A stretch of 64,000 bases of DNA from JAVBNH01 sp031551635 (lineage in GTDB: Bacteria; Bacillota; Clostridia; Oscillospirales; Acutalibacteraceae), in contig JAVBNH010000003.1 in assembly GCA_031551635.1 (NCBI GenBank), forward strand, positions 1 through 64,000, read 5' to 3'. Below, one piece after another: positions 9,059 to 17,686 of this stretch. Made by a program: the position numbers and the translations under genes. The stretch's first letter is position 1, and every line of letters starts with the position of its first letter. The notes under the pieces are model-generated. The model searched no databases. It had not been told where the DNA came from and saw only the letters and a list, made by a program, of their open reading frames with translations.

Positions 9059-9123
9059 TGGGCTAAAAGCTCAACAAAAAACAAGACTTGGGTTGTGGGC
9101 TTGGCAAGCCAAGCCTACGTTAG
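9055..9123 (+). repeat. Palindromic dispersed repeat, copy B (tandem with A)
   Basis: Follows copy A directly and shares its GTTAG end with it. One base in the palindrome differs (AGCCTACG instead of AGCCCACG). Its terminal TTA (9120-9122), read on the minus strand, is the stop codon of the zinc-ribbon gene, so the repeat marks the end of that gene. Confidence 0.85.
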
Positions 9124-9782
9124 AAATAATATTCATTGCCAAATTGAGAAAATTCAGATAAATCCATGTCTAAAAACGAAAATGTAAAAACTAGTATAGC
9201 AATAACAAAAACAATGAGTAGTATCTCAAGAATCAACAAAGCCCGGCAATGGTTTTTCATTGACGGTTTTATGTTTGAGCCGAAAGCGTTATAAATCAGG
9301 AAAACGAAGCCAAGAACCGGTATTAGCTGCAGCGCCCAAAGGACAAGAAATTCTACGACAGAAACTGTTTCGGCAGATTTCTTATAATTATTCTGAATAT
9401 ACTGATAATTGTTCGGCATCTGATTGTGGTTCTGATTAAATTGTTGATACTGCTGCGGCGGTTGCTGAGTGTAACTATTTTGATACTGCGGCTGTGGCTG
9501 CTGCTGCGGCTGATTATACATAGGGTTGCCTGTCTGATAATAATTCTGCTGCGTAGCATTGCCTGCATTCGGCGCAAGCGGCGGAGGGCTGCCGTAAGTC
9601 TGCCCAGGTTGCTGAGCCGCCTTATTATCAAGCTGATTTACTTTTTGAATGTCAAAAGAATCTTTATTTTCTTCCTTCTTTACTGCTTCCGGTGCTGAAT
9701 CGTCCACAGGCAAGGGAAGATTGCAGTTTTCGCAAAACTTAGCAGTGTTATCATTAAGAGTTCCGCAGTGTTTACATATCAT
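9120..9782 (-). CDS. Zinc-ribbon, Pro/Gln-rich membrane protein
   Basis: 220 residues in three parts: an N-terminal zinc ribbon (CKHCG at 3-7, CENCN at about 17-21), a low-complexity Q/P/N/Y-rich linker (about 55-130), and two hydrophobic segments (about 143-167 and 183-207). Such zinc-ribbon/membrane proteins are common in Clostridia and of unknown role. ATG 9782 follows GGAGGCTATGTT. The stop codon is inside the end of repeat copy B, so the C-terminus may have been set by repeat insertion. Confidence 0.75.
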   Translation of the reverse strand: MICKHCGTLNDNTAKFCENCNLPLPVDDSAPEAVKKEENKDSFDIQKVNQLDNKAAQQPGQTYGSPPPLAPNAGNATQQNYYQTGNPMYNQPQQQPQPQYQNSYTQQPPQQYQQFNQNHNQMPNNYQYIQNNYKKSAETVSVVEFLVLWALQLIPVLGFVFLIYNAFGSNIKPSMKNHCRALLILEILLIVFVIAILVFTFSFLDMDLSEFSQFGNEYYF

Positions 9783-9859
9783 AACATAGCCTCCATAATA
9801 AAGTTAAAGATTAAAATTTAGCTTGACAGATAATGAAAATGAAGAATGAAAAATATTTG

Positions 9860-10954
9860 TTATACATTAAATCTAAACAAGACTATATCCCCGTCCTGCA
9901 TTACATATTCCTTGCCCTCGGAACGCACAAGCCCCTTTTCCTTCGCCGCGTTCATTGAGCCCAGCTCCATGAGGTCATTATAAGACACTATTTCAGCCCT
10001 GATAAAGCCTCTCTCAAAATCAGTGTGTATTTTACCCGCTGCCTGAGGGGCTTTAGTGCCCTTGTTTATCGTCCATGCCCTAACCTCGTCCTGACCCGCA
10101 GTCAGGAAGGACATCAGCCCCAGTAAATCATAGCTGGTTTTTATGAGATTATTAAGTCCGCTTTCAGTAACATTTATTTCCTCGAGAAAAGCAGTTTTTT
10201 CCTCCGCTTCAAGGTCAGCTATCTGCGCCTCAAGCTCCGCGCACACTGGCAGCACCTGCGCGCCTTCAGAAACAGCTAAAGCGCAAACCTCCCTATAACC
10301 TTTATTATTCTCAATATCATTTAAAAAATCATCCTCTGACAGATTACAGGCGTAAATAACTGGTTTTGAAGTCAGTAGAGATACATTGGCGAGATATTCT
10401 CTTTCCTCCTCGCCTATCTCGACCTCACGGGCGCATTTTCCATTATTTAGTTCCTCGAGCAGTCTTTTATAAAAATCAATGGCGTACGCAAGAGATTTGT
10501 CTCCCTTGAGAGCCTTGGTGTCGCGGTCAATACGCCGTTCGAGAATCTCAACATCAGACATAATAAGCTCAAGATTAATCGTCTCAATGTCCCGCCTCGG
10601 GTCAATTGAACCGTCAACATGAATTATATCGTCATTCTCAAAACACCGCACAACATGAATTATCGCGTCTACCTCGCGAATATGAGCGAGAAATTTATTT
10701 CCCAGTCCCTCACCCTTTGAGGCACCTTTTACAAGCCCCGCAATATCTAAAAACTCAATTATCGCCGGTGTGAGCTTTTTGGGGGAATACATCTCTGCGA
10801 GCTTCAGCAAACGTTCGTCCGGAACCTGCACAACTCCTACATTGGGCTCAATTGTACAAAACGCATAATTTGCCGACTGAGCGCCAGCGTTTGTCAAGGC
10901 GTTAAAGAGAGTGCTTTTGCCGACATTCGGCAGTCCGACAATTCCAAGCTTCAT
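9860..10954 (-). CDS. ychF: Ribosome-binding ATPase YchF
   Basis: A 364-residue Obg-family P-loop protein. The G1 motif GLPNVGKST starts at residue 6, followed by DIAGLVKGASKGEGLGNKFL (G3 and switch), the coiled-coil hairpin and a C-terminal TGS domain ending in MQDGDIVLFRFNV. YchF/OLA1 hydrolyses ATP and associates with ribosomes. Length matches the family. It is the first gene of the minus-strand run, divergent from the pyr operon. Confidence 0.95.
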   Translation of the reverse strand: MKLGIVGLPNVGKSTLFNALTNAGAQSANYAFCTIEPNVGVVQVPDERLLKLAEMYSPKKLTPAIIEFLDIAGLVKGASKGEGLGNKFLAHIREVDAIIHVVRCFENDDIIHVDGSIDPRRDIETINLELIMSDVEILERRIDRDTKALKGDKSLAYAIDFYKRLLEELNNGKCAREVEIGEEEREYLANVSLLTSKPVIYACNLSEDDFLNDIENNKGYREVCALAVSEGAQVLPVCAELEAQIADLEAEEKTAFLEEINVTESGLNNLIKTSYDLLGLMSFLTAGQDEVRAWTINKGTKAPQAAGKIHTDFERGFIRAEIVSYNDLMELGSMNAAKEKGLVRSEGKEYVMQDGDIVLFRFNV

Positions 10955-11113
10955 CTATTTCATGTCCTTTCATTTAAAAGAAAAGTTTTTTATTTATTAT
11001 TTTCAAGATTATACCATTTTAGTGAGCTTTATGCAAGCTTTAAAACCAAACTCCGATTAAACTGTAAATAGAAATATTTCAATGGAAGCCTTGTTGGCGA
11101 ACGTCAGTAAGCT

Positions 11114-11162
11114 CTAAGTTCAGATTAAAAATAATATTTGTCAACTTTTAATCTAAACTTAG
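11114..11162. repeat. 17-bp inverted repeat between ychF and pyrC
   Basis: Arms CTAAGTTCAGATTAAAA (11114-11130) and TTTTAATCTAAACTTAG (11146-11162) pair with one mismatch around a 15-nt loop. Neither side has a T run, so it is not an ordinary terminator. The intergenic stretch 10955-11361 also holds the pyr promoter and repeat copy C; nothing else is evident there. Confidence 0.65.
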
Positions 11163-11240
11163 TATAATAAAAGCTTTTGTGCTTAAAATGTTAAATTTTA
11201 ATGAAGATACACAACATTTAGTTTTTTTTGTGTTTAAGTA

Positions 11241-11269
11241 TTGCAATTGCAAAAAGTATCTGTTATAAT
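11241..11269 (+). promoter_or_regulatory. pyr operon promoter
   Basis: TTGCAA (11241-11246), 17-bp spacer, and TATAAT (11264-11269) with the extended TG dinucleotide (TGTTATAAT). Transcription should begin near 11276, exactly where repeat copy C begins. Confidence 0.7.
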
Positions 11270-11273
11270 CTTT

Positions 11274-11350
11274 TAGTAAATTAATGGGCTGAAAGCTCAA
11301 TAAAAAAACAAGACTTGGGTAGTTGGCTTGACAAGCCAAGCCCATGTTAG
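11274..11350 (+). repeat. Palindromic dispersed repeat, copy C, in the pyr leader
   Basis: Degenerate copy (TAGTAAATTAATGGGCT at one end, AGCCCATGTTAG at the other). The hairpin core is TTGGCTT-GAC-AAGCCAA. The repeat occupies nearly the whole predicted 5' leader of the pyr operon, and its last bases (GTTAG) supply part of the TTAGGTGA ribosome site of pyrC. Confidence 0.8.
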
Positions 11351-11361
11351 GTGATTAAAAA

Positions 11362-12639
11362 ATGGGAAAAGACAAATATTTGTTTAAAAGAGCATCAGTT
11401 TTTATAGATGGCCATTTTGAAAGATTTGATTTATCTCTTTCTGACTCTTCTGTTTCCCTTTTAGACAGAACACCCTCTGATACTATTTTTGACAATATAA
11501 TTGACTGTGAAAAATTTATAATTATTCCGGGCTTTGCAGATGTACACGTTCATCTGCGTGAGCCCGGTTTTTCTTATAAAGAAACGATATATACAGGAAC
11601 ACTGGCTGCAGCGAAGGGCGGATATACCGTACTCTGCGCGATGCCGAACGTCATTCCCCCACCGGACAGCCCCGAAAACCTTCAAGTTATGCTTGACCTT
11701 ATTGAAAAGGATGCTCTAATAAAGGTATTGCCCTATGGCGCGGTAACTAAGGGGCAAAGGGGTGAAGGTTTACTCTCTCAGATGGAAGCTATCAGCTTTA
11801 AGGTGGCAGGATTTTCAGACGACGGCAAGGGTGTTCAGACTGATTCCCTGATGGAAGAAGCTATGATACTCGCGAAAAAGCTCTGCAAGCCCATAGTCGC
11901 CCACTGTGAGGATGAGAACCTGCTTAAACAGGGCGGCTGTGTACACGCCGGTAAATACGCCGAGTCGCACGGTCTTACAGGTATTTCGAGTGAAAGCGAA
12001 TGGAAACAGCTCGAGCGGGATATTTCGCTTGTGCGCAAAACAGGTTGCAGGTATCATGTTTGCCATGTTTCGGCAAAGGAAAGCGTCGCCTTGATTCGCG
12101 CGGCGAAGGCGGAGGGCTTGCCTGTCAGCTGCGAAACCGCGCCGCATTATCTTTTACTTTGTGACATGGACTTGCGTGACGAGGGGCGCTTTAAGATGAA
12201 CCCGCCGCTGCGCTCAGACAGCGACCGAAAGGCTCTGCTTGAGGGTATAAAGGACGGTACAATTGACTGCATCGCGACTGACCACGCACCGCACTCACCG
12301 CAGGAAAAAGCTAAAGGTCTTAGAGGAAGCATGAATGGAATAGTAGGAATTGAAACAGCCTTTCCGCTCCTATACACGAATCTAGTAAAAAAAGGCATAA
12401 TAAGCCTTGAAAAGCTTATTGAGCTAATGTGCTTAAACCCGCGTAGACTTTTTAAGCTTGAGAATGATTTCAAAAACGGAAATTTTACAGTATATGATTT
12501 ATCAAAAAAGTATAAAATAAACTCTGATGATTTTTTATCCAAAGGAAAAAGTACACCGTTTGACGGCGTTAAGGTATTCGGCGAGACAGTTATGACGGTT
12601 TGTGAAGGAAAAATCGTTTATGAGAGAGGGGAAAATTAA
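11362..12639 (+). CDS. pyrC: Dihydroorotase
   Basis: A 425-residue class I dihydroorotase, which cyclises carbamoyl aspartate to dihydroorotate. Visible motifs: the metal-binding DVHVHLREPG (about 59-68), the later VAHCEDE and HVCHVS histidine segments, and CIATDHAPHS with the catalytic aspartate. AGGTGA lies about 7 nt before ATG 11362. First gene of the operon; its stop overlaps the pyrK start by one base. Confidence 0.95.
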   Translation: MGKDKYLFKRASVFIDGHFERFDLSLSDSSVSLLDRTPSDTIFDNIIDCEKFIIIPGFADVHVHLREPGFSYKETIYTGTLAAAKGGYTVLCAMPNVIPPPDSPENLQVMLDLIEKDALIKVLPYGAVTKGQRGEGLLSQMEAISFKVAGFSDDGKGVQTDSLMEEAMILAKKLCKPIVAHCEDENLLKQGGCVHAGKYAESHGLTGISSESEWKQLERDISLVRKTGCRYHVCHVSAKESVALIRAAKAEGLPVSCETAPHYLLLCDMDLRDEGRFKMNPPLRSDSDRKALLEGIKDGTIDCIATDHAPHSPQEKAKGLRGSMNGIVGIETAFPLLYTNLVKKGIISLEKLIELMCLNPRRLFKLENDFKNGNFTVYDLSKKYKINSDDFLSKGKSTPFDGVKVFGETVMTVCEGKIVYERGEN

Positions 12640-13373
12640 TGACTGACAAAAATCCTTACCTGACAATAACCAGAACACGGGCGATTGCAAAAGACGTTTA
12701 CGAGTTTGTGCTTTCGGGTGTTTTGAATGAATTCACAAAACCCGGTCAGTTTGTGCAGATAATGCTTGACGGCTTTTATCTTCGCCGCCCGATTTCCGTT
12801 TGCGATATTAACGGGAATGATTTAACAATAATTTTTAAGTCAGTCGGCAAAGGTACTGCCGCGCTCGCGAAATACCCTGCCGGCAAGTCGCTTGACTGCC
12901 TTTGCGGTCTGGGCAATGGTTTTATGGTAAATGATATTTATGAAAAACCTCTGCTTGTCGGCGGAGGTGTCGGAACCCCGCCGCTCTATTTGCTTGCTAA
13001 GGAAATCCTTAAAAAAGGAATAAAACCTGTCATAGTTCTTGGTTTCTCATCAAAGGATGATGTTTTTTACGAGGAGGAATTTAAATCTCTGGGGCTGGAG
13101 GTATTTGTCACGACTAACGACGGTAGCTATGCGCAAAAGGGCTTTGTGAGCGATAAAATGAAAGAGCTCGACTACGATTATGTTTTCACCTGCGGTCCCG
13201 AGCCGATGTTGAAAGCGGTTTATTCGCTTGCACCTGACGGTCAGTTCAGCTTTGAGAGCAGAATGGGCTGCGGCTTCGGCGCGTGTATGTGCTGCACCTG
13301 TCAGTCAAAATACGGCGCGAAACGCATTTGCAAGGACGGGCCGGTTCTTTTCAAGGAGGAGATTGTATGGTAA
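12639..13373 (+). CDS. pyrK: Dihydroorotate dehydrogenase electron-transfer subunit
   Basis: A 244-residue FAD/2Fe-2S flavoprotein that passes electrons from PyrD to NAD+. The FAD-binding segment GFYLRRPIS, the NAD pocket LLVGGGVGTPPLY and the C-terminal cysteines (CGFGACMCCTC, then C before KDGPVL) are all present. It pairs with pyrD directly downstream, which defines a class 1B heterotetrameric enzyme. Confidence 0.95.
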   Translation: MTDKNPYLTITRTRAIAKDVYEFVLSGVLNEFTKPGQFVQIMLDGFYLRRPISVCDINGNDLTIIFKSVGKGTAALAKYPAGKSLDCLCGLGNGFMVNDIYEKPLLVGGGVGTPPLYLLAKEILKKGIKPVIVLGFSSKDDVFYEEEFKSLGLEVFVTTNDGSYAQKGFVSDKMKELDYDYVFTCGPEPMLKAVYSLAPDGQFSFESRMGCGFGACMCCTCQSKYGAKRICKDGPVLFKEEIVW

Positions 13374-14278
13374 AAACAACGGTTGAATTAAGCGGAATTA
13401 CCCTTGATAACCCCGTTATACCCGCAAGCGGCACCTTCGGCTTCGGCAGGGAGTTTGCCGAATATTACGATATAAATATTCTCGGTTCAATTTCAATCAA
13501 GGGCACGACGCTTGAGCCGCGTTTCGGCAATCCTACGCCGCGTATCGCAGAATGCGATAATGGTATAATAAACTCGGTAGGGCTTCAGAATCCCGGCGCG
13601 AATGCTGTTCTAACGGAGGAGCTTCCATATCTAGCAACAATCTTCAAGAAGCCGGTTATCGCGAATATCAGCGGTTTTTCCATTGAGGATTATGTAAAAT
13701 GCTGTGAAATAATTGAGCAGGCGCCGAATGTAGGCATAATTGAGGTAAATATCAGCTGCCCTAATGTTGACCACGGCGGTCTTGCCTTCGGCACCTCTAT
13801 TCAGTCAGCGAGCGAGGTAACCCGTGCTTTACGGAAGGTTACGAAAAAGCCGCTCTATGTTAAGCTCAGTCCGAATGTTACGAATATTTCGAGTATTGCC
13901 GTGGCTTGCGAGGATGCGGGCGCTGACGGCATCAGCCTGATAAACACTCTTCTGGGAATGAGGATTGACCTGAAAAAAGCCAAACCAATTATAGCAAACA
14001 AGGTAGGCGGCTACTCAGGAAAAGCTGTTTTTCCCGTCGCGCTGCGAATGGTTTATGAAACCGCAAAGGCTGTAAAAATTCCGGTTATCGGTATGGGCGG
14101 AATTGAAAACGCTGAGGATGTTCTTGAGATGATGATGGCGGGCGCTTCCGCTGTTCAGGTCGGTACGGCTAACATCATTAATCCGTATGCCTGCAAGGAA
14201 ATTATAGAGGATTTGCCGGCTGTCATGAAAAAATACGGTATTGAGGATATAAATGATATTGTCGGAAAGGCAATATAA
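13367..14278 (+). CDS. pyrD: Dihydroorotate dehydrogenase catalytic subunit (class 1B)
   Basis: A 303-residue FMN barrel enzyme oxidising dihydroorotate to orotate. Motifs: PASGTFGFG near the N-terminus, NSVGLQNPG, NISCPNVDHGG with the class 1B catalytic cysteine, and IGMGGIENAEDVLEM MMAGA for FMN phosphate binding. Start 13367 is chosen because AAGGAGGAG lies 5 nt upstream; it overlaps the pyrK stop by 7 nt. The reading frame is open further upstream inside pyrK but without a ribosome site. Confidence 0.95.
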   Translation: MVKTTVELSGITLDNPVIPASGTFGFGREFAEYYDINILGSISIKGTTLEPRFGNPTPRIAECDNGIINSVGLQNPGANAVLTEELPYLATIFKKPVIANISGFSIEDYVKCCEIIEQAPNVGIIEVNISCPNVDHGGLAFGTSIQSASEVTRALRKVTKKPLYVKLSPNVTNISSIAVACEDAGADGISLINTLLGMRIDLKKAKPIIANKVGGYSGKAVFPVALRMVYETAKAVKIPVIGMGGIENAEDVLEMMMAGASAVQVGTANIINPYACKEIIEDLPAVMKKYGIEDINDIVGKAI

Positions 14279-14297
14279 AATTGTAAGGAGTAATATA

Positions 14298-14996
14298 ATG
14301 GGAAAAGATGTTATAATTCCGCTTGATTTCAGCTCCCGCAGGGAAACCTTTGATTTTCTCGCGAAAATGGAGGGGCTGAATCCTTATGTAAAAATCGGTA
14401 TGGAGCTTTTTTATGCCGAGGGACCGCAGATAGTCAGGGATATTAGAGCTCTCGGGTTTAAAATCTTTCTTGATTTGAAGCTCTGCGATATTCCGAATAC
14501 TGTTAAAAAGGCCATGAATGTTCTTTCTGGGCTTGATGTGGATATTTGCAACCTTCACGCCTTCGGAACAATCGAGATGATGAAGGCAGCGCTTGAAGGG
14601 CTCACGAGAGCGGACGGGACAAGACCGCTGCTGATAGCCGTAACCCAGCTCACCTCAACGAGCGAGGAACGCATGCAAAAAGAGCTCCTAATTAATGTGG
14701 GAATTGAGGAAACCGTCCTTCATTACGCGAAAAACGCGGCAATAGCGGGCGTTGACGGCGTTGTCTGCTCACCTCATGAGGCAAAAGCGGTGCATGAGCA
14801 CTGCGGCGCTTCTTTTTTGACTGTCACCCCCGGAATCCGCTTCGCCGACAGCGCGGCGGACGACCAATCACGGATTATGACGCCGGAAAAAGCGAAGCTC
14901 GCTGGAAGCGACTATATCGTAGTCGGCAGACCGATAACTGCTGCAGATGACCCTGTAGCGGCATATAAGCGTTGTGTCGCGGAGTTTGTAGACTGA
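14298..14996 (+). CDS. pyrF: Orotidine 5'-phosphate decarboxylase
   Basis: A 232-residue OMP decarboxylase, the last step to UMP. The catalytic array is FLDLKLCDIPNTV (DxKxxDI) at about residues 56-68; the phosphate-binding end is TPGIRFADS and YIVVGRPIT. Start 14298 follows TAAGGAG by 7 nt and gives the standard MGKDVIIPLDF beginning. 19 nt separate it from pyrD. Confidence 0.95.
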   Translation: MGKDVIIPLDFSSRRETFDFLAKMEGLNPYVKIGMELFYAEGPQIVRDIRALGFKIFLDLKLCDIPNTVKKAMNVLSGLDVDICNLHAFGTIEMMKAALEGLTRADGTRPLLIAVTQLTSTSEERMQKELLINVGIEETVLHYAKNAAIAGVDGVVCSPHEAKAVHEHCGASFLTVTPGIRFADSAADDQSRIMTPEKAKLAGSDYIVVGRPITAADDPVAAYKRCVAEFVD

Positions 14997-15026
14997 AATT
15001 AACATTTTTTGAAAGAAGGTACAAAA

Positions 15027-15557
15027 TTGAAAAAAGTTGCAATAATTTTCACTGTCGCAGTATTTCTTTCTATACTCACCTCCTGCGGCAGCGGCAATGA
15101 AGAGCTTTCCTCAGTCCCCTTTACCCTACCGGAAAGAACCACAATAGCCGCGACCGGCACGGAATATGACTCTATCGATTCAGCAATTTGCGCCGAAATT
15201 GAAAAAAACGCCGGAATAGCTCCGAACGAAACAAAATTCTTTTCGTCCTACTTAATAGCCTATTCCACCTCAACCGGAAATATTTATTATTCATATTTCG
15301 TATTTAGCGGTGGCTTTTTTAATGCTGAAGCAACAGAAACATCCGGACACAGCGGAAAAGCTGGAAAGCTTGTGCTGATTAAAGACGGCGACACCTACAG
15401 GGTCTCATCCTTCAGCTCATATGAGCTCAAGGATGTTGAAGAAAACACCGAAATTCACGAGACCGCCAGACTTCTCCTCAATAATCAGGGTTATGTTATG
15501 CAGGTGGTGAACGAAAAAAATCAAAAAGCGGAAGCATATTTCAATATTAATACTTAG
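15027..15557 (+). CDS. Small lipoprotein inside the pyr operon
   Basis: 176 residues with a lipoprotein signal: KKVAIIFTVAVFLSI, then the lipobox LTSC with the modified cysteine at residue 20. The mature part is polar, with no recognised domain. TTG at 15027 is the likely start: AAAGAAGG lies 7 nt upstream and the signal sequence begins right there. The gene lies between pyrF and pyrE, 30 nt and 20 nt from them, with no promoter or terminator, so it should be cotranscribed with pyrimidine genes. Why is unclear. Confidence 0.75.
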   Translation: MKKVAIIFTVAVFLSILTSCGSGNEELSSVPFTLPERTTIAATGTEYDSIDSAICAEIEKNAGIAPNETKFFSSYLIAYSTSTGNIYYSYFVFSGGFFNAEATETSGHSGKAGKLVLIKDGDTYRVSSFSSYELKDVEENTEIHETARLLLNNQGYVMQVVNEKNQKAEAYFNINT

Positions 15558-15577
15558 TAGAAGAAAGGTTAATTTTT

Positions 15578-16210
15578 ATGAAAAAGAAAATTGCAAAAGC
15601 TCTTTTATCATGCAGCGCAGTTTTTTTGCGTCCGGATGAGCCGTTCACCTGGGCTAGCGGTATAAAGAGCCCGATTTATTGCGACAACAGACTGACACTG
15701 TCTTTTCCCGAAACAAGAACCCTTATTGAAGCTTCTTTCGCGAAGCTGATAAGTGAAAAATATCCCGATTGCGAGGTGCTCATGGGAACAAGCACCGCAG
15801 GAATAGCTCACGCGGCAATTACTGCGCATTTAATGGACATGCCTATGGGTTATGTGCGAGGGAGCGCAAAGGACCACGGCAGGGAAAACCTGATTGAGGG
15901 TAAAATTGAAAGAGGTCAAAAGGTTGTTGTTGTTGAGGATCTTATCTCCACAGCCGGTTCATGCGTTGATGTTGTAAACGCACTGAGGGACGCCGGTGCG
16001 GAGGTACTTGGAATTGTCAGTATTTTTACTTATGGAATGAAAAAAGGACTCGATAAACTCAGTGAAGCCAAGGTTGAAAACACCAGCTTGTCTGATTTAG
16101 ACACTCTTGTTGAGATTGCCGCAGAAACCGGTTATATAAAAGAAAATGACAAGGCAAGACTGTTAAAATTCAGAGACAACCCAAGTGATGAATCATGGAT
16201 TAACGCTTAA
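15578..16210 (+). CDS. pyrE: Orotate phosphoribosyltransferase
   Basis: A 210-residue PRTase converting orotate and PRPP to OMP. The PRPP motif is VVVVEDLISTAGS (about 111-123); the substrate hood begins FTWASGIKSPIYCDNR, diagnostic for PyrE. ATG 15578 follows AGAAAGG. Part of the pyr operon. Confidence 0.93.
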   Translation: MKKKIAKALLSCSAVFLRPDEPFTWASGIKSPIYCDNRLTLSFPETRTLIEASFAKLISEKYPDCEVLMGTSTAGIAHAAITAHLMDMPMGYVRGSAKDHGRENLIEGKIERGQKVVVVEDLISTAGSCVDVVNALRDAGAEVLGIVSIFTYGMKKGLDKLSEAKVENTSLSDLDTLVEIAAETGYIKENDKARLLKFRDNPSDESWINA

Positions 16211-16241
16211 TATTAATCTATTGAAAGGCTTGATTATATAA

Positions 16242-17171
16242 ATGAAGCATTTAATTGATATTGCGGAATTATCTATCGGCGAAATCGATAAAATTCTGAC
16301 GCTTTCGGCGGATATAATAAAAATGCCCGATAAATACGCTGATAGCTGTAAAAGAAAAAAGCTCGCTACTTTATTTTTTGAGCCGAGCACAAGGACACGC
16401 CTCAGCTTTGAGTCTGCGATGCTTGACCTTGGCGGCTCGACACTCGGCTTTTCCGAAGCCAATTCAAGCTCCGCGGCAAAGGGCGAGAGTGTTCAGGATA
16501 CTATAAGAACAGTCAGCTGCTACTGTGACATAATCGCCATGCGTCACCCGAAGGAGGGCGCACCGTTGATTGGCTCAATGAAATCAACGGTACCGATTAT
16601 CAACGCCGGCGACGGCGGACACAATCACCCGACCCAGACACTGACAGACTTGCTGACAATCATAAATGAGCTGGGAAAACTTGACTCACTCACAATAGGC
16701 TTCTGCGGAGATTTAAAATTCGGACGGACAGTTCACTCACTTATAACCGCAATGTCGCGATATGAAAAAAATAAATTTATTCTAATCTCACCGGAAGAAT
16801 TAAAGGTGCCCGATTATATTAGGGAAAATGTGCTCACAAAGAATAATTGTGACTGGTATGAAACAAAAAACATTGAAGAAGTCATGGGACAGCTTGATAT
16901 TTTATATGTGACGCGTGTGCAAAAGGAGCGTTTCTTTAATGAGGCTGACTATATCAGGCTTAAAGACAGCTATATACTCACGACAAACAAAATGAGACTC
17001 GCGAAGGAAAATATGAGAGTTCTCCACCCTCTTCCGCGAGTTAATGAAATTGAATATTCGGTTGATGACGACCCGCGCGCGGCTTATTTCAGGCAGGTAG
17101 CGAACGGCAAATATGTACGAATGGCTTTGATTCTGAAGCTTTTGAACGTTGATTTGGAGGGAAGCATATGA
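16242..17171 (+). CDS. pyrB: Aspartate carbamoyltransferase catalytic chain
   Basis: A 309-residue ATCase joining carbamoyl phosphate and aspartate. Carbamoyl-phosphate motif FFEPSTRTRLSFESAM (about 45-60), the loop NSSSAAKGES, and NAGDGGHNHPTQTLTDL are canonical. Overlaps pyrI by 4 nt (ATGA), consistent with a catalytic/regulatory complex. Confidence 0.95.
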   Translation: MKHLIDIAELSIGEIDKILTLSADIIKMPDKYADSCKRKKLATLFFEPSTRTRLSFESAMLDLGGSTLGFSEANSSSAAKGESVQDTIRTVSCYCDIIAMRHPKEGAPLIGSMKSTVPIINAGDGGHNHPTQTLTDLLTIINELGKLDSLTIGFCGDLKFGRTVHSLITAMSRYEKNKFILISPEELKVPDYIRENVLTKNNCDWYETKNIEEVMGQLDILYVTRVQKERFFNEADYIRLKDSYILTTNKMRLAKENMRVLHPLPRVNEIEYSVDDDPRAAYFRQVANGKYVRMALILKLLNVDLEGSI

Positions 17172-17590
17172 AGGTTGACGATGTTGAATGCGGCATTGTG
17201 CTTGACCATATTACCGCCGGAAAGAGCAATGAAATTTACCGCCTTCTCGGTCTCGCGAGGCTTGAGTGCTGCATCGCTATGATTCAGAATGTACGCAGCA
17301 CAAAGCTCGGCAGGAAGGATATTATTAAAGTCGCAAGCGAATTCGAGCTTGACCTAGATGTGCTTGGCTTTATTGACCCGAATATCACTGTAAGTATTAT
17401 AAAAGACAGCAGAGTTGATAAAAAATTCAAGCTCCAGCTGCCGCAGAGGCTGGAGGATGTCATCTTTTGCAAAAATCCGCGGTGCATAACCTCAAACGAA
17501 AACGAAATCAAGCATATTTTTAAGCTGACCGACCCCGAAAAACAGGTTTACAGGTGCATTTACTGCGAAACAAAATACACGAATAATTAG
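17168..17590 (+). CDS. pyrI: Aspartate carbamoyltransferase regulatory chain
   Basis: 140 residues. The N-terminal allosteric domain (GIVLDHITAGKSNEIYRLL) binds nucleotides; the C-terminal zinc domain has C-x4-C (CKNPRC) and C-x2-C (CIYC). PyrI makes ATCase sensitive to CTP/ATP. Its presence gives the pathway an enzyme-level feedback control. Last gene of the operon; no clear hairpin terminator follows. Confidence 0.95.
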   Translation: MKVDDVECGIVLDHITAGKSNEIYRLLGLARLECCIAMIQNVRSTKLGRKDIIKVASEFELDLDVLGFIDPNITVSIIKDSRVDKKFKLQLPQRLEDVIFCKNPRCITSNENEIKHIFKLTDPEKQVYRCIYCETKYTNN

Positions 17591-17686
17591 TTATTACAAA
17601 ACGATTACAAATTATTACAGTCCGGAATATTTCTTGATTTTTGCATATTTTTTCATTATCTTAGAATTATGAAAGGTAGTGATAGT

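Noticed and set aside
8985..9123. Two-repeat CRISPR or rho-independent terminators only
   Set aside because: The units are direct copies of a dispersed element with conserved flanks beyond the hairpin and lack T runs.
9353..9698. Arg/Leu-rich frames opposite the zinc-ribbon linker
   Set aside because: Composition artefacts of the CAG/CAA-rich linker; no ribosome sites.
11270..11361. PyrR-type attenuator in the pyr leader
   Set aside because: No PyrR anti-antiterminator pattern or T-rich terminator; the leader is the dispersed repeat.
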